Shown here piece by piece: positions 1-6,809 of a DNA stretch of 10,297 nucleotides. This DNA comes from Paracamarosporium sp. OC-R06-R3 (taxonomy: Eukaryota > Ascomycota > Dothideomycetes > Pleosporales > Didymosphaeriaceae), in assembly GCA_019828545.1 (NCBI GenBank), contig JACVRA010000365.1:2453-12749 (forward strand), written 5' to 3'. Under the pieces are notes generated by a model, which made no database searches, was not told the DNA's origin, and worked only from the letters and a program-made list of their open reading frames with translations. Position 1 is the stretch's first letter; every line of letters starts with the position of its first letter. A program made the position numbers and the translations under genes.

Positions 1-601
1 TGTTGTTCTTACTTTACCTGGCCACTTACAGTAGTCGACCTAGGGAACTTTCGTTTGGGCGACAAACTGATCAAAGATGAAGATCTGGAGGCTTGTTGAG
101 GAGCAAAGTGTCACGGCTGCGCGACAGTCCACTCGGATTGCTTGGTTGCTACAGAATGACAACATGGTCCGGTCTCGCTGCTGGGTATCTCTATACGTCA
201 GCTCAATTGATGTGGACCCAAAAGTGCTACAAGCGCCTTCTGATTAGGAAATCAGGTGTACTAGCTCTGTCGGCTGTGCAATCCTCCTCTGAGCTGCTTC
301 GCAAAAGCTGTTCCAGGGCTTGAATGCAGAAGTTGGCCTGGAGCTAGCATATGCGTCGTCGCATAAGAAATTCCTTTCGTCATGCAGCCACGATAACGAA
401 ACCTTGAAGAAGGTGTGTACTCAACTTCAGATCGTCTCCAATGAGATTAGGGAGGTGGTGACTTGGCGTGCCATGGAGAGTATGAGCAAGTCGGGTACAT
501 CGACGCATATGTTGTATTCGCGGAGCGAAGTAGGTGAACATCCTAAAGACACTGGAAGCAATGTGGTGGATATTGCAAGAAGCGCTATAGGGCTTCTATA
601 G
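1..601 (+). pseudogene. 3' remnant of a frame-broken gene, family not recognised
   Basis: I do not recognise the family. Protein-like sequence can be followed through several frames. One stretch near 40-90 reads FRLGDKLIKDEDLEA. A second, from an ATG at 77, contains ARQSTRIAWLLQND and VRSRCWVSLYVSSIDVD and stops at TAG 245-247. After further breaks (an in-frame TGA in the 280s) an open stretch runs from about 320 to TAG/stop at 599-601 and contains GLELAYASSHKKFLSSC and GSNVVDIARSAIGLL. The second and last pieces are in the same frame; the first joins only by a frameshift. Bases 1-30 end in CTTACAG and resemble the end of an intron, so the segment probably enters the window mid-gene. The pieces read in a sensible order on one strand, which favours a decayed gene over chance. 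Introns could explain one of the breaks, but not the stop at 245 followed by a shift. Confidence 0.4.
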
Positions 602-1031
602 GATACCTTTGCTTAAAGGGTATATTGGGCAAAAGTTCCCAGATTAAGTTGTGTAGACATGTTTGAATAGTATACCGGTATGTATTTTATTTTAATTTGA
701 ATTACCATGAAATTACATACCAAATAAGAGGATGGCCTTGGTTATAGCTTAATTGATACTATGGCACTTAGATAGCTGGAATAGAATCACAAAATTATGA
801 CTATAGATACGATAAAGTAATAGAGACTTACTAGCTAGACGTAGAATACATCTTTATAGATATAGTGCGTTGAACACTACATTATTATCTGCTTATAACT
901 AGTTCCAGAATTGTTGTTTTGGTAGGTGGAGTTCTCGACTGGTCAGAAAGCTAAAGATATACAGCCAAGAATACCCAAGATCACAAAACCTACAAACCTG
1001 CCTAAGTAGCCCCTTTACGAAATCCTACCAT
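602..1031. other. AT-rich intergenic stretch, no gene seen
   Basis: AT-rich sequence with stops in all frames and no RNA gene recognised. It holds an imperfect inverted repeat at 603-622 (ATACC-TTT against AAAGGGTAT) just past the decayed gene, and a 10-bp palindrome ATACCGGTAT near 671. Neither has an assigned role. It separates the remnant on the left from the 3' end of the minus-strand gene that ends at 1032. Confidence 0.6.
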
Positions 1032-1391
1032 TCACTTCGCCCCCGCCACCGCTTTCCCATCCCCCGCACTCGCCACCGCTCCTCCCGCAGCCGCGAACGC
1101 ATTTCCGGCCTTGGCAAACACGCCACCCTCCCCCTTCCTCTGCCCCTCCTCATGGCCATCCTTTTCCACGGATGTTGACTTTTCATTAACGCCACCTGTT
1201 CCCCACGTCTTTGTCGTCTCCGTGCCGTCTTTATTGCGCGTCGTCTTCGAGGTTTGGAAGATGCTGCCGCTGTTTCCATCTTGCGAGAATGCAGAAGCTG
1301 AGGCATTGTCGCCGGAAGTGTCTGAGTCGACGGCGAGGTCATTGTTTTTGGTGGCATTGGAAGGATTAGATGATGCGGAGGCGGACGGCAT
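1032..1391 (-). CDS. Small low-complexity hydrophilic protein, hypothetical
   Basis: A 119-residue reading frame from ATG at 1391-1389 to TGA at 1034-1032, with no intron needed. The ATG has an A at -3 (CAAAATGCC), a good fungal context. I do not recognise a family. The protein is soluble-looking and probably disordered: a Ser/Ala/Asn-rich start (MPSASASSNPSNATKNND), a middle rich in Lys, Thr, Gly and Glu (TSKTTRNKDGTETTKTWG, then STSVEKDGHEEGQRKGEGG), and an Ala/Gly-rich tail (AFAAAGGAVASAGDGKAVAG). There is no signal peptide and no membrane segment. Overlapping frames here are also open because the region is GC-rich; I chose this one because its composition is balanced and it starts at a well-placed ATG, whereas the rival minus-strand frame is extremely Arg/Pro-rich. 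It lies head-to-head with the Ser/Ala-rich spliced gene at 1979, so the two may share a promoter region. Stress- or hydration-related disordered proteins can look like this, but no function is claimed. Confidence 0.6.
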   Translation of the reverse strand: MPSASASSNPSNATKNNDLAVDSDTSGDNASASAFSQDGNSGSIFQTSKTTRNKDGTETTKTWGTGGVNEKSTSVEKDGHEEGQRKGEGGVFAKAGNAFAAAGGAVASAGDGKAVAGAK

Positions 1392-1978
1392 TTTGGACAA
1401 GTGTGTTGTTGGGAACTAGGCTGATGATGGTGTAGCTGAACAAGTGTTACAAAAGTAGTCTCGCTGCGAGGATCAAGAATAAGTGTAGATAAAATGAATG
1501 ACGTAGTTGTCCAAATGAAGATGCCCCGCAATGATGATCTCGATGGTATGCGTATAGCCTCGTAGGTTCAAGAGTGGGGCAGCTAATGGCTTCAAAATAA
1601 GAGGGCAGGCTGCACAAGGCTGAGGTCATCAGGCATCAACAACGTATTCCAACCAAGTTCAAATCTGTAACGGACATGCAAGCTGTCGTCAATCACTGTA
1701 TTGATTAGTGACACATGTCCACACAGAGAAGGACACGTCGTGCAATGACTTCACAATACAATTATAGCCCTTGTCTGCTGTGTTGTGCATGGCCGGCTCT
1801 CGTATTCCGCCCTCACAGCCTCACTTCCAGCGCTACACTTACGTCACAGGCAACCGGTTGTTAAATCGTTGCACTATCTCTAACATATAGAAGTGTTACC
1901 CGGAACGAATTCCTCACTAAGCGCCTACACCCACACCGTCACTTAAACGATTCATCAACCTCTATAGTTTTAACCACC
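1392..1978. promoter_or_regulatory. Divergent intergenic region between two small genes
   Basis: This region of about 590 bases lies between the start of the minus-strand gene (1391) and the start of the plus-strand spliced gene (1979), so it should hold both promoters. On the plus side, the last 80 bases before the ATG are pyrimidine- and CACC-rich, as is common near fungal transcription starts, and the ATG sits in an ideal CCACCATGT context. I could not assign a specific factor site. The small open frame at 1447-1629 on the minus strand has no coding character. Confidence 0.45.
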
Positions 1979-2270
1979 ATGTCCTCCTCTGCCGCAGCCG
2001 CTAGTTCCTCTCAAGGCTCGTCATCAGCCGCAGCCTCGTCAGGCGGCAGCTCTTCCTCAGCAGCATCCTCTCCCGGAAAGTGAGTAAGTGTGACAGGCAT
2101 TGTGAAACTTCCGAGATAACTAACGACATGGTAGGGTAAACGTCGACGTAGATGTCAACGTTAATGTGCGTGGAGGCTCAGGAGACAACGAACAACCAGC
2201 TGCGGAGACCTCTGGTGGAGAGGTTGAGAGTACCGGTGGAGACACGGAGTACGATCGCTGTGAAGAATGA
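1979..2270 (+). CDS. Small Ser/Ala-rich acidic protein, two exons, hypothetical
   Basis: This gene appears only after splicing. Exon 1 is 1979-2079, with ATG in a CCACC context. The intron is 2080-2134 (55 bp), with donor GTGAGT, branch site ACTAAC near 2118-2124 and acceptor TAG. Exon 2 is 2135-2270, ending in TGA 2268-2270. The joined frame encodes 78 residues. Residues 1-33 are almost all Ser, Ala and Gly (MSSSAAAASSSQGSSS...). Across the splice junction comes an alternating hydrophobic/polar run, KVNVDVDVNVNVRGG, which could form a beta strand. The tail is Gly/Glu/Thr-rich and acidic and ends DRCEE. There is no signal peptide or membrane segment. An exact splice that preserves the frame across a 55-bp intron with a canonical branch site is good evidence for a gene. 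I do not know the family. It is divergent from the 119-residue gene at 1032-1391, which has a similar low-complexity composition. Confidence 0.62.
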
Positions 2271-2339
2271 AACTATTTTCCTTGTATAGTCAACGACACA
2301 ATTCCTCTATAATTGAGCTACAAGTGAATTACTATGCGT

Positions 2340-2663
2340 CTATAGTGCTGTGACCTTCAGCAAAGGCTGGTTCCTCACATTCTCATATGACTTCTTGTCT
2401 TTCCCCGACACTGCCGTATTTATGCACTCCGTACCTCTACTTCTCGTTTCTAGAATTACCACATTCCTGAGAAGTCGGCCTGTCGTCGTAGCCGCCCAAA
2501 TAACCGCCTTCGCCGGAGCTGAAGGGCGAATATTATCCATCTTCCGCACTTGGGAACAATCCTTATCATGTTTCTTGAGCTACTCGTCTGTTTCGCCATC
2601 TTCATCTTTAGTGTTTGATAATATTACTGACAATGACCCTGGCGCATCTGAATCTTGCGGAGT
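2340..2663 (-). pseudogene. Possible decayed or very small hypothetical gene
   Basis: On the minus strand one frame stays open from 2663 to TAG 2342-2340 (108 codons) except for a single TAG at 2582-2580. Before that stop the translation is acidic and polar (DAPGSLSVILSNTKDEDGE). After it comes a basic stretch (KKHDKDCSQVRKMDNIRPSA, then TTTGRLLRNVV). An ATG at 2540-2538 would give a 66-residue protein if the piece is a gene on its own. The plus-strand frame over the same bases (2350-2667) is hydrophobic and looks like its shadow. No family is recognised. The TAG could come from a CAG or TGG codon. It may be the 3' end of an otherwise lost gene. Confidence 0.3.
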
Positions 2664-2743
2664 CTAACCGGGGAGCTGTGCTTTAAACGCTTTGCTATGT
2701 AATTGGGGAGCCTATGACCCTGTAGTCGTATATAGCGCGCTAA

Positions 2744-3080
2744 CCGGTCTCTCATGCTGAGGCGTCCGTTATCTCGCTATATCCGTACCTGGTGCACTCG
2801 TCCCGTTCAAGATCGCATACTTTAGTCATTCGAATCAGGACTTCGGTGCCCTTTGTCGAGGCTTGTGGATCCACTACGGGAGCTTTAGCCCATATTAACT
2901 GTCGGTGTTATGGTGCTGAGGCGATGTGGGCGCGTCAGCGAGATCAATACTATTCTCGTCCATCATGATAGAGCCCCTTCTACCTTAATTGACCATGTGT
3001 TACGAAGGGTCTCGAGGACTCATCATATGGGCTGTGGGCATGTGACCGATGAAGAAGTCATCGAAGAGTTACGTGCTTGA
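2744..3080 (+). pseudogene. Frame-hopping coding remnant, unidentified
   Basis: Two overlapping stretches on the plus strand look protein-like and read in order. The frame from 2744 is open to TGA TAG at 2966-2971 and contains VIRIRTSVPFVEACGSTTGA and AEAMWARQRDQYYSRPS. The next frame is open from 2889 to TGA 3078-3080 and contains SEINTILVHHDRAPSTLIDH and HHMGCGHVTDEEVIEELRA. The first frame resumes after 3077 with ECITGGFRRTNGKYPACKY. This pattern fits a gene broken by small insertions or deletions. Chance open frames of 60-75 codons do occur, so this is a suggestion only, and I cannot name a family. Confidence 0.25.
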
Positions 3081-3289
3081 AAAGCGGTTCCAGGATCGAA
3101 TGCATCACAGGCGGTTTTCGGCGCACTAACGGAAAATATCCCGCATGCAAGTATTTCACCCAGGAAATCAAGAGTATATTAATCAATAACTCTTTGAAAG
3201 TTTACATGCATTATTACAAGTATATGCTTAGGTACTACTTTTTCTTTGTAAAAGGACTGGCCATAGCAGGAAACCAGTCTTAGGCTTAG

Positions 3290-4303
3290 AAAGCTCAGGA
3301 AGAAGGGTCTGTAACTATCGCACAATCTCAGGTGCTTGTACAGAAATTTTATGCATATTTGTTAGTGATGATTGACATGGAGGTTGAGCTGCTCAAGAAG
3401 CTTTCTCAGAGATTAGCGTAAGTAAGATCGATCAATCAGCCATTAGAGCTCGGCGACGTAGAGGTCATGCAATCAGCACAGTCTTCAGTCACAAGATTGC
3501 ACTCAGCATATGAAGGCGTGAAAGGATCTGAAAGCGTGGCCCAAGCGAGTAAAGGTTATCGCTGTTTCGCGATGTGTATGGGTATTGCCATACAAGGAGT
3601 GGTCATTTGCGCTGCCTGAAATCTCAACGTCGCATGGGATTTGATGCAATCCAATTGGGCGGACGGATGCTACCAGAACGCTATTTCTTGTGAGAAAATA
3701 CAATTTGAGGTTAAACGGCCGAGGAAAATAGATGTCATGCCTGCGATCGTGCGCGTTAAACCGGCTTTAGGGAAGGCACTGATGAGCGCTAGCCGAATGT
3801 AGACATCCGGAGGACAGCCTGGCCATGAAAAAAGTACTGAAGATTCATGCATCCGAAGTGGAGCATATATTCATCTACTGGTCAATGTGCAATTGGACGA
3901 GAATGTCGCTCTTGGCTTGTCCAGGATGTGCCCCTCATTGCCCCACTATACGCGGAAAGCGACGGAACTCCGGCGAGGTATAAGTTACGAGATTGGTCGT
4001 TCTCAATTCTCTTGATTTACTTCCGTTGCAAATCAACTGAGATCCCATTCATTTTCTGATTTTCAAAGACCACCTTGGGAAACAACAAGCAATTGGTACG
4101 ATGCTATCATTCGGGCAGCAGTGCAGAGATATGATGACTCTCCCCTTCGCCACAAGGGATATCCAATCCATCAAGTAAATCATGCCGTGTCAGCAGCATG
4201 GACAGGTACCGTCTCAAAATCTGAAGCAAGCGTGGCGGGTGTTCAAGCCCTTGATATTCGACCTAATCCATTGCGAGAGTCGAATGTCAAGGATTTGTTC
4301 TGA
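3290..4303 (+). pseudogene. Long plus-strand quasi-ORF with few stops, unidentified
   Basis: The frame that begins after TAG 3287-3289 contains only TAA 3419, TGA 3617, TAG 3800 and TGA 4013 before TGA 4301-4303: five stops in 338 codons, where about 16 are expected by chance. The other two plus frames carry a dozen or more stops in the first 560 bases alone. Readable pieces include FYAYLLVMIDMEVELLKKLS, SSVTRLHSAYEGVKGSESVA, WDLMQSNWADGCYQNAIS and, in the last 95 open codons, TTSNWYDAIIRAAVQRYDDS. I recognise no family. TAA 3419 sits in a good donor sequence (GTAAGTAAG), so part of the region could be intronic. Parts of 3800-4059 also look protein-like in the other frames, which suggests frameshifts as well. 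The end overlaps the THI5 leader and the TPP aptamer, so the 3' part may be open by coincidence. Confidence 0.33.
4101..4178 (+). other. Upstream ORF (25 codons) in the THI5 leader
   Basis: ATG at 4101-4103, with further in-frame ATGs at 4131 and 4134, reads to TAA 4176-4178. It lies about 235 bases ahead of the THI5 start and just upstream of the TPP aptamer. If the leader transcript begins upstream of it and the region is not spliced out, ribosomes would meet these starts first. The transcription start is unknown, so whether it is in the mRNA is inference. Confidence 0.3.
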
Positions 4304-4355
4304 GATTATACCGTTTAAACTTGATCTGGATAATTCCAGCGAAAGGACTAGCTGC
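4226..4355 (+). promoter_or_regulatory. TPP riboswitch (THI element) in the THI5 leader
   Basis: The conserved cores of the thiamine pyrophosphate aptamer are present in order. The pyrimidine-binding segment CTGAGA is at 4300-4305, followed by TTATACC. The pyrophosphate-side segment GATCTGGATAAT is at 4323-4334, with CCAGCGAAAGG at 4336-4346. Helices visible: P5 CTGG 4326-4329 with CCAG 4336-4339; P4 CTT 4320-4322 with AAG 4343-4345; P2 GGT 4238-4240 with ACC 4310-4312; and a long P3 extension in which 4249-4262 pairs with 4279-4292 over 14 bp, with one G-U pair, around a 16-base loop. P1 is short and imperfect (GCAAGC 4226-4231 with GCTGC 4351-4355). It lies 59 bases before the THI5 ATG and immediately ahead of a 3' splice site. 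In fungi this class controls alternative splicing of the leader: high TPP favours products with upstream ORFs and reduces expression. Here it should repress THI5 when thiamine is plentiful. Confidence 0.93.
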
Positions 4356-4386
4356 TTCTTGATGCCCCTTCCCGCTTGCTGGCGAA

Positions 4387-4399
4387 CTGACCAAAGCAG
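4387..4399 (+). other. Leader intron branch site and 3' splice site
   Basis: CTGAC at 4387-4391 followed six bases later by CAG ending at 4399 is a textbook fungal branch site and acceptor, placed 14 bases before the THI5 ATG and downstream of the TPP aptamer. It implies a 5'-UTR intron that contains the aptamer. Candidate donors are CAG|GTACCG at 4206 (proximal) and GAG|GTATAAG at 3978 (distal); GTAAAT at 4175 is weaker. I cannot tell which are used. Confidence 0.6.
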
Positions 4400-4413
4400 A
4401 TATATCTACAAAC

Positions 4414-5577
4414 ATGTCGACTGATAAGATCACCTTTTTGACTAATTGGTGCGTGATGCACTCGAGGTTAAGAAGGGAATTCTGCTGACAATACGCAGGC
4501 ACGCCACGCCATACCATGCTCCGCTATATCTAGCCCAGAGCAAAGGTTACTTCAAGGACGAAGGTATCAAGGTCGCGCTCCTCGAGCCGAATGATCCAAG
4601 CGTACGTTACCCAACAATTTTAAGTTAAGATCAAGATGGCTTAATACTTGTAGGATGTCACTGAGATCATAGGCTCTGGCAAGGTTGATCTCGGCTTCAA
4701 AGCCATGATTCATACCCTCGCTGCTGCAGCTCGTGGATTTCCCGTAACTTCGATTGGATCTTTGCTCGACGAACCGTTTACTGGAGTGGTCTATCTTACT
4801 TCCTCTGGAATTACGCCCGACTTTACCACCCTGAAGGGCAAGAAGATAGGATACGTCGGTGAATTTGGCAAGATCCAACTTGATGAATTGACCGCGCACT
4901 ACGGCATGTCCCCCAGCGACTATAACGCCGTGCGTGTCGGCATGAACGTGACTCGATCTATCATTACTGGTGAGATCGATGCAGGTATTGGGCTCGAAAA
5001 CGTGCAAATGGTTGAACTCGAAGAATGGCTGGTCAGCCAAAACCGCTCGCGCGACGAGGTCAAGATGCTGCGCATCGATGAGCTCGCACAGCTTGGCTGT
5101 TGCTGTTTCTGCAGCATCTTGTACATCGGCAACGATGGCTTTGTGGCCGCAAACCCGGAGAAAGTCCGTGCGTTCTTGCGTGCATGCAAACGCGCTACAG
5201 ACTTCGTCCTCGCCTACCCAGATAAGGCCTGGGAAGAGTTCTGCGCGTTCAAGCCTGTTATGAACACAACGACCAATCTGAAGATCTTCGAACGTAGTTT
5301 CGCGTACTTCAGTCATGATCTACAAAATGTCAAACGCGACTGGGAGAAGGTAACACGTTACGGAAAGAGACTCGGCGTTTTAAACGAAGGGTTCGCGCCA
5401 AACTACACGAATGAATACTTACAGTGGGGCCTTGCAACAGAGGCCGAGGATCCGACTGGTGATCAGAATAGAATGGTCGTGCTGCAGCAAGGAGTGAAAG
5501 AGCACGGCGGTTTCAAGCGCCTGGAATCAGTTGTTGGCAAAACGGTTGTTGGAGCTGCTGCTCCTGCCGAAGCTTAG
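4414..5577 (+). CDS. THI5: 4-amino-5-hydroxymethyl-2-methylpyrimidine phosphate synthase (THI5/NMT1 family)
   Basis: Makes the pyrimidine half of thiamine (HMP-P) from PLP and a histidine of the enzyme itself, in an iron-dependent single-turnover reaction in the cytosol. Three exons: 4414-4448, 4499-4601 and 4654-5577. Intron 1 (4449-4498, 50 bp) has donor GTGCGT, branch CTGAC and acceptor CAG. Intron 2 (4602-4653, 52 bp) has donor GTACGT and acceptor TAG. The joined protein is 353 residues; the yeast enzyme has 340. It starts [20 protein letters not shown], closely like yeast Thi5. The PLP lysine and donor histidine are at K62 and H66 (KAMIHTL), and the iron-binding CCCFC motif is at 195-199, all at yeast numbering. 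[14 protein letters not shown] and NYTNEYL are further family hallmarks. The C-terminal tail is Ala-rich and extended. The gene appears intact. The TPP aptamer in the leader implies repression by thiamine. Confidence 0.97.
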
Positions 5578-5906
5578 CTTTCCAAGAGAAGGCATTCATC
5601 AGAAAGCTCTTGGAGCTGGACGAATGGTCCACTTACTTAGGAATCGACGAACTTCAACAAGACCAGCTGTGGTAGCTATCACTCATTTTCTCTACCATCA
5701 ATATAACTTGTCGGCCGCATTGACCGCAAACATTCGCTGCCCGCACGACCAAAGTGATGATTCTATCAGAGTTGCGCGACGAAGCTCCGGATCATGGCGG
5801 CCGGACCGGCATAGCCGCAAGTGTTATCAATGTCCGCGTGGCGTCTGAGACGAGTGATATGTACATGAGAGACGCCGCTATCAGAGATACCGTAATACAC
5901 GTTTGA
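5577..5906 (+). pseudogene. Possible coding remnant downstream of THI5
   Basis: One frame, different from that of THI5, reads protein-like just past the THI5 stop: KLLELDEWSTYLGIDELQQD up to TAG 5673-5675. After a second stop (TGA 5721) it opens again for 60 codons to TGA 5904-5906, with an ATG at 5757. That part contains LSELRDEAPDHGGRTGIAAS and ASETSDMYMRDAAIRDTVI. The stretch between the two stops could be an intron (GTAGCT at 5672). No family is recognised. It overlaps the region where the THI5 3' UTR and polyadenylation site must lie, which counts against a working gene. Treat as a weak suggestion. Confidence 0.2.
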
Positions 5907-5987
5907 ACAGAATCCTCGAACCGGTCCTGCTGGATCAGTAGCTCGCAAGATACCGGAGTCGTGGCCTAGCCCTAGAACTCATCAGTG

Positions 5988-6004
5988 TAACCCTAACCCT
6001 AACC
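5988..6004. repeat. Short interstitial telomere-like tract (CCCTAA)n
   Basis: The 17 bases TAACCCTAACCCTAACC are nearly three perfect copies of CCCTAA, the complement of the TTAGGG telomere repeat used by most filamentous ascomycetes. A degenerate CCTAGCCCTAGAA occurs 20 bases upstream, and the tract is followed by C-rich sequence. A run this exact is unlikely by chance in 10 kb. It could be a scar of a chromosome-end fusion, a telomerase-patched break, or a former subtelomere. Confidence 0.75.
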
Positions 6005-6804
6005 ACCCCACCCCCGATCGTGTAAATGCGCAGTAATCGCCCAGAGCCTACGTGTAAATGCAACTGCTGCGAATCACAGAACATTGCATGGCACGTTCAT
6101 GCAAGGGAGGCGGAACGCGGCTGCCGTGTTGTCGATCCGAAGTGAATGGTGCTTCAGCTTCCAGCTGAAGCCCCCCGATTCCATTGCCCCTGTGAAGAAT
6201 TGCATGAAAGTTTCTCACATATGCGTACCCCATCGGGACTTACGGTAGGTGCGCTGCGACCGTCGAATTGCGGCATTTTTTTGGGTGGTTGTCTTGTATC
6301 TCTTTCGTCAAATCATGTGTCAACATGTATCGAGCAAGCCCAATCCTCCTCTCGACCCTAGACCTCTCCAGCCAATTAACATCCAGAAAGGTTCACACAC
6401 GATACTGCAGGCTGCTCTTTCCAATGACCAATCACGATAGGTACCACAGACAGTGGCTTGCGCAATCCGCTTCCGGGCTTTGCATGCTGCGAAACCTTTG
6501 CCTTATCTGTCTTACCGGTAGCTGCGGACGCGAGCTGTTATCACAAGCGAAGATTGACCGACCCACGCCTGCTAGGTGGTAAATACTTTCAGGACGGAGC
6601 AAGCTTTGTAATTTACTTGCAGCACATATATCTGAGGCGAGTATCCTAGATAGCATAGGTATAGATTATGTTGTAGGTGAGGGTGCGGGTCCCTGTTAGC
6701 CTTTCGTCTCTCCGTTTCTCAAGGGACCAATCCCACCCTCTAACAGTAGGACCCACAACCTTGAGCGCCAGAACTCTAGAGGCAAGAAGAGAGAAAGCCA
6801 TTAG
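6005..6804. other. Intergenic region before the HET gene, no gene seen
   Basis: Several short frames overlap here (for example within 6146-6361, 6249-6440 and 6268-6582), but none has conserved-looking composition, a convincing start or a partner exon. The only structure I can point to is a small hairpin at 6151-6171. The last 150 bases should hold the HET gene promoter. A short upstream ATG frame at 6805-6837 overlaps the HET start by sequence and may slightly lower its translation. Confidence 0.5.
6151..6171. repeat. Perfect 9-bp inverted repeat with 3-base loop
   Basis: GCTTCAGCT at 6151-6159 and AGCTGAAGC at 6163-6171 are exact reverse complements around TCC. Pairing does not extend into the flanks. 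No role is assigned; it could simply be a chance palindrome in non-coding DNA. Confidence 0.6.
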
Positions 6805-6809
6805 ATGCT

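Larger units (their letters stand above)
4182..4424 (+). other. Upstream ORF running through the riboswitch and over the THI5 start
   Basis: ATG 4182-4184 opens an 80-codon frame that crosses the entire TPP aptamer and ends at TGA 4422-4424, eight bases beyond the THI5 ATG (4414-4416) and out of frame with it. Translating it would carry ribosomes past the THI5 start. If the leader were instead spliced from the candidate donor GTACCG at 4206 to the acceptor at 4399, the same ATG would be kept and the new frame would run to TGA 4439-4441, again overlapping the THI5 start out of frame. Only splicing from a donor upstream of 4182 removes it. This matches the logic known for the Neurospora NMT1 riboswitch, in which uORFs are retained when TPP is abundant. 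That the peptide itself has a function is not suggested. Confidence 0.55.

Noticed and set aside
1111..1419. 102-codon plus-strand frame over the same locus
   Set aside because: Antisense shadow of the minus-strand gene, with no convincing composition or splice partner.
1025..1531. 168-codon minus-strand frame overlapping the 119-residue gene
   Set aside because: Extremely Arg-, Pro- and His-rich, as expected from reading a GC-rich Ser/Ala/Gly gene out of frame; the rival frame has a better start context and balanced composition.
4567..5316. 249-codon minus-strand frame across THI5
   Set aside because: Antisense shadow of the strongly conserved THI5 exon 3, and it runs across intron 2; no family match seen.
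6268..6582. 104-codon plus-strand frame before the HET gene
   Set aside because: Overlaps other equally open frames, has no conserved-looking segment and no good start context.
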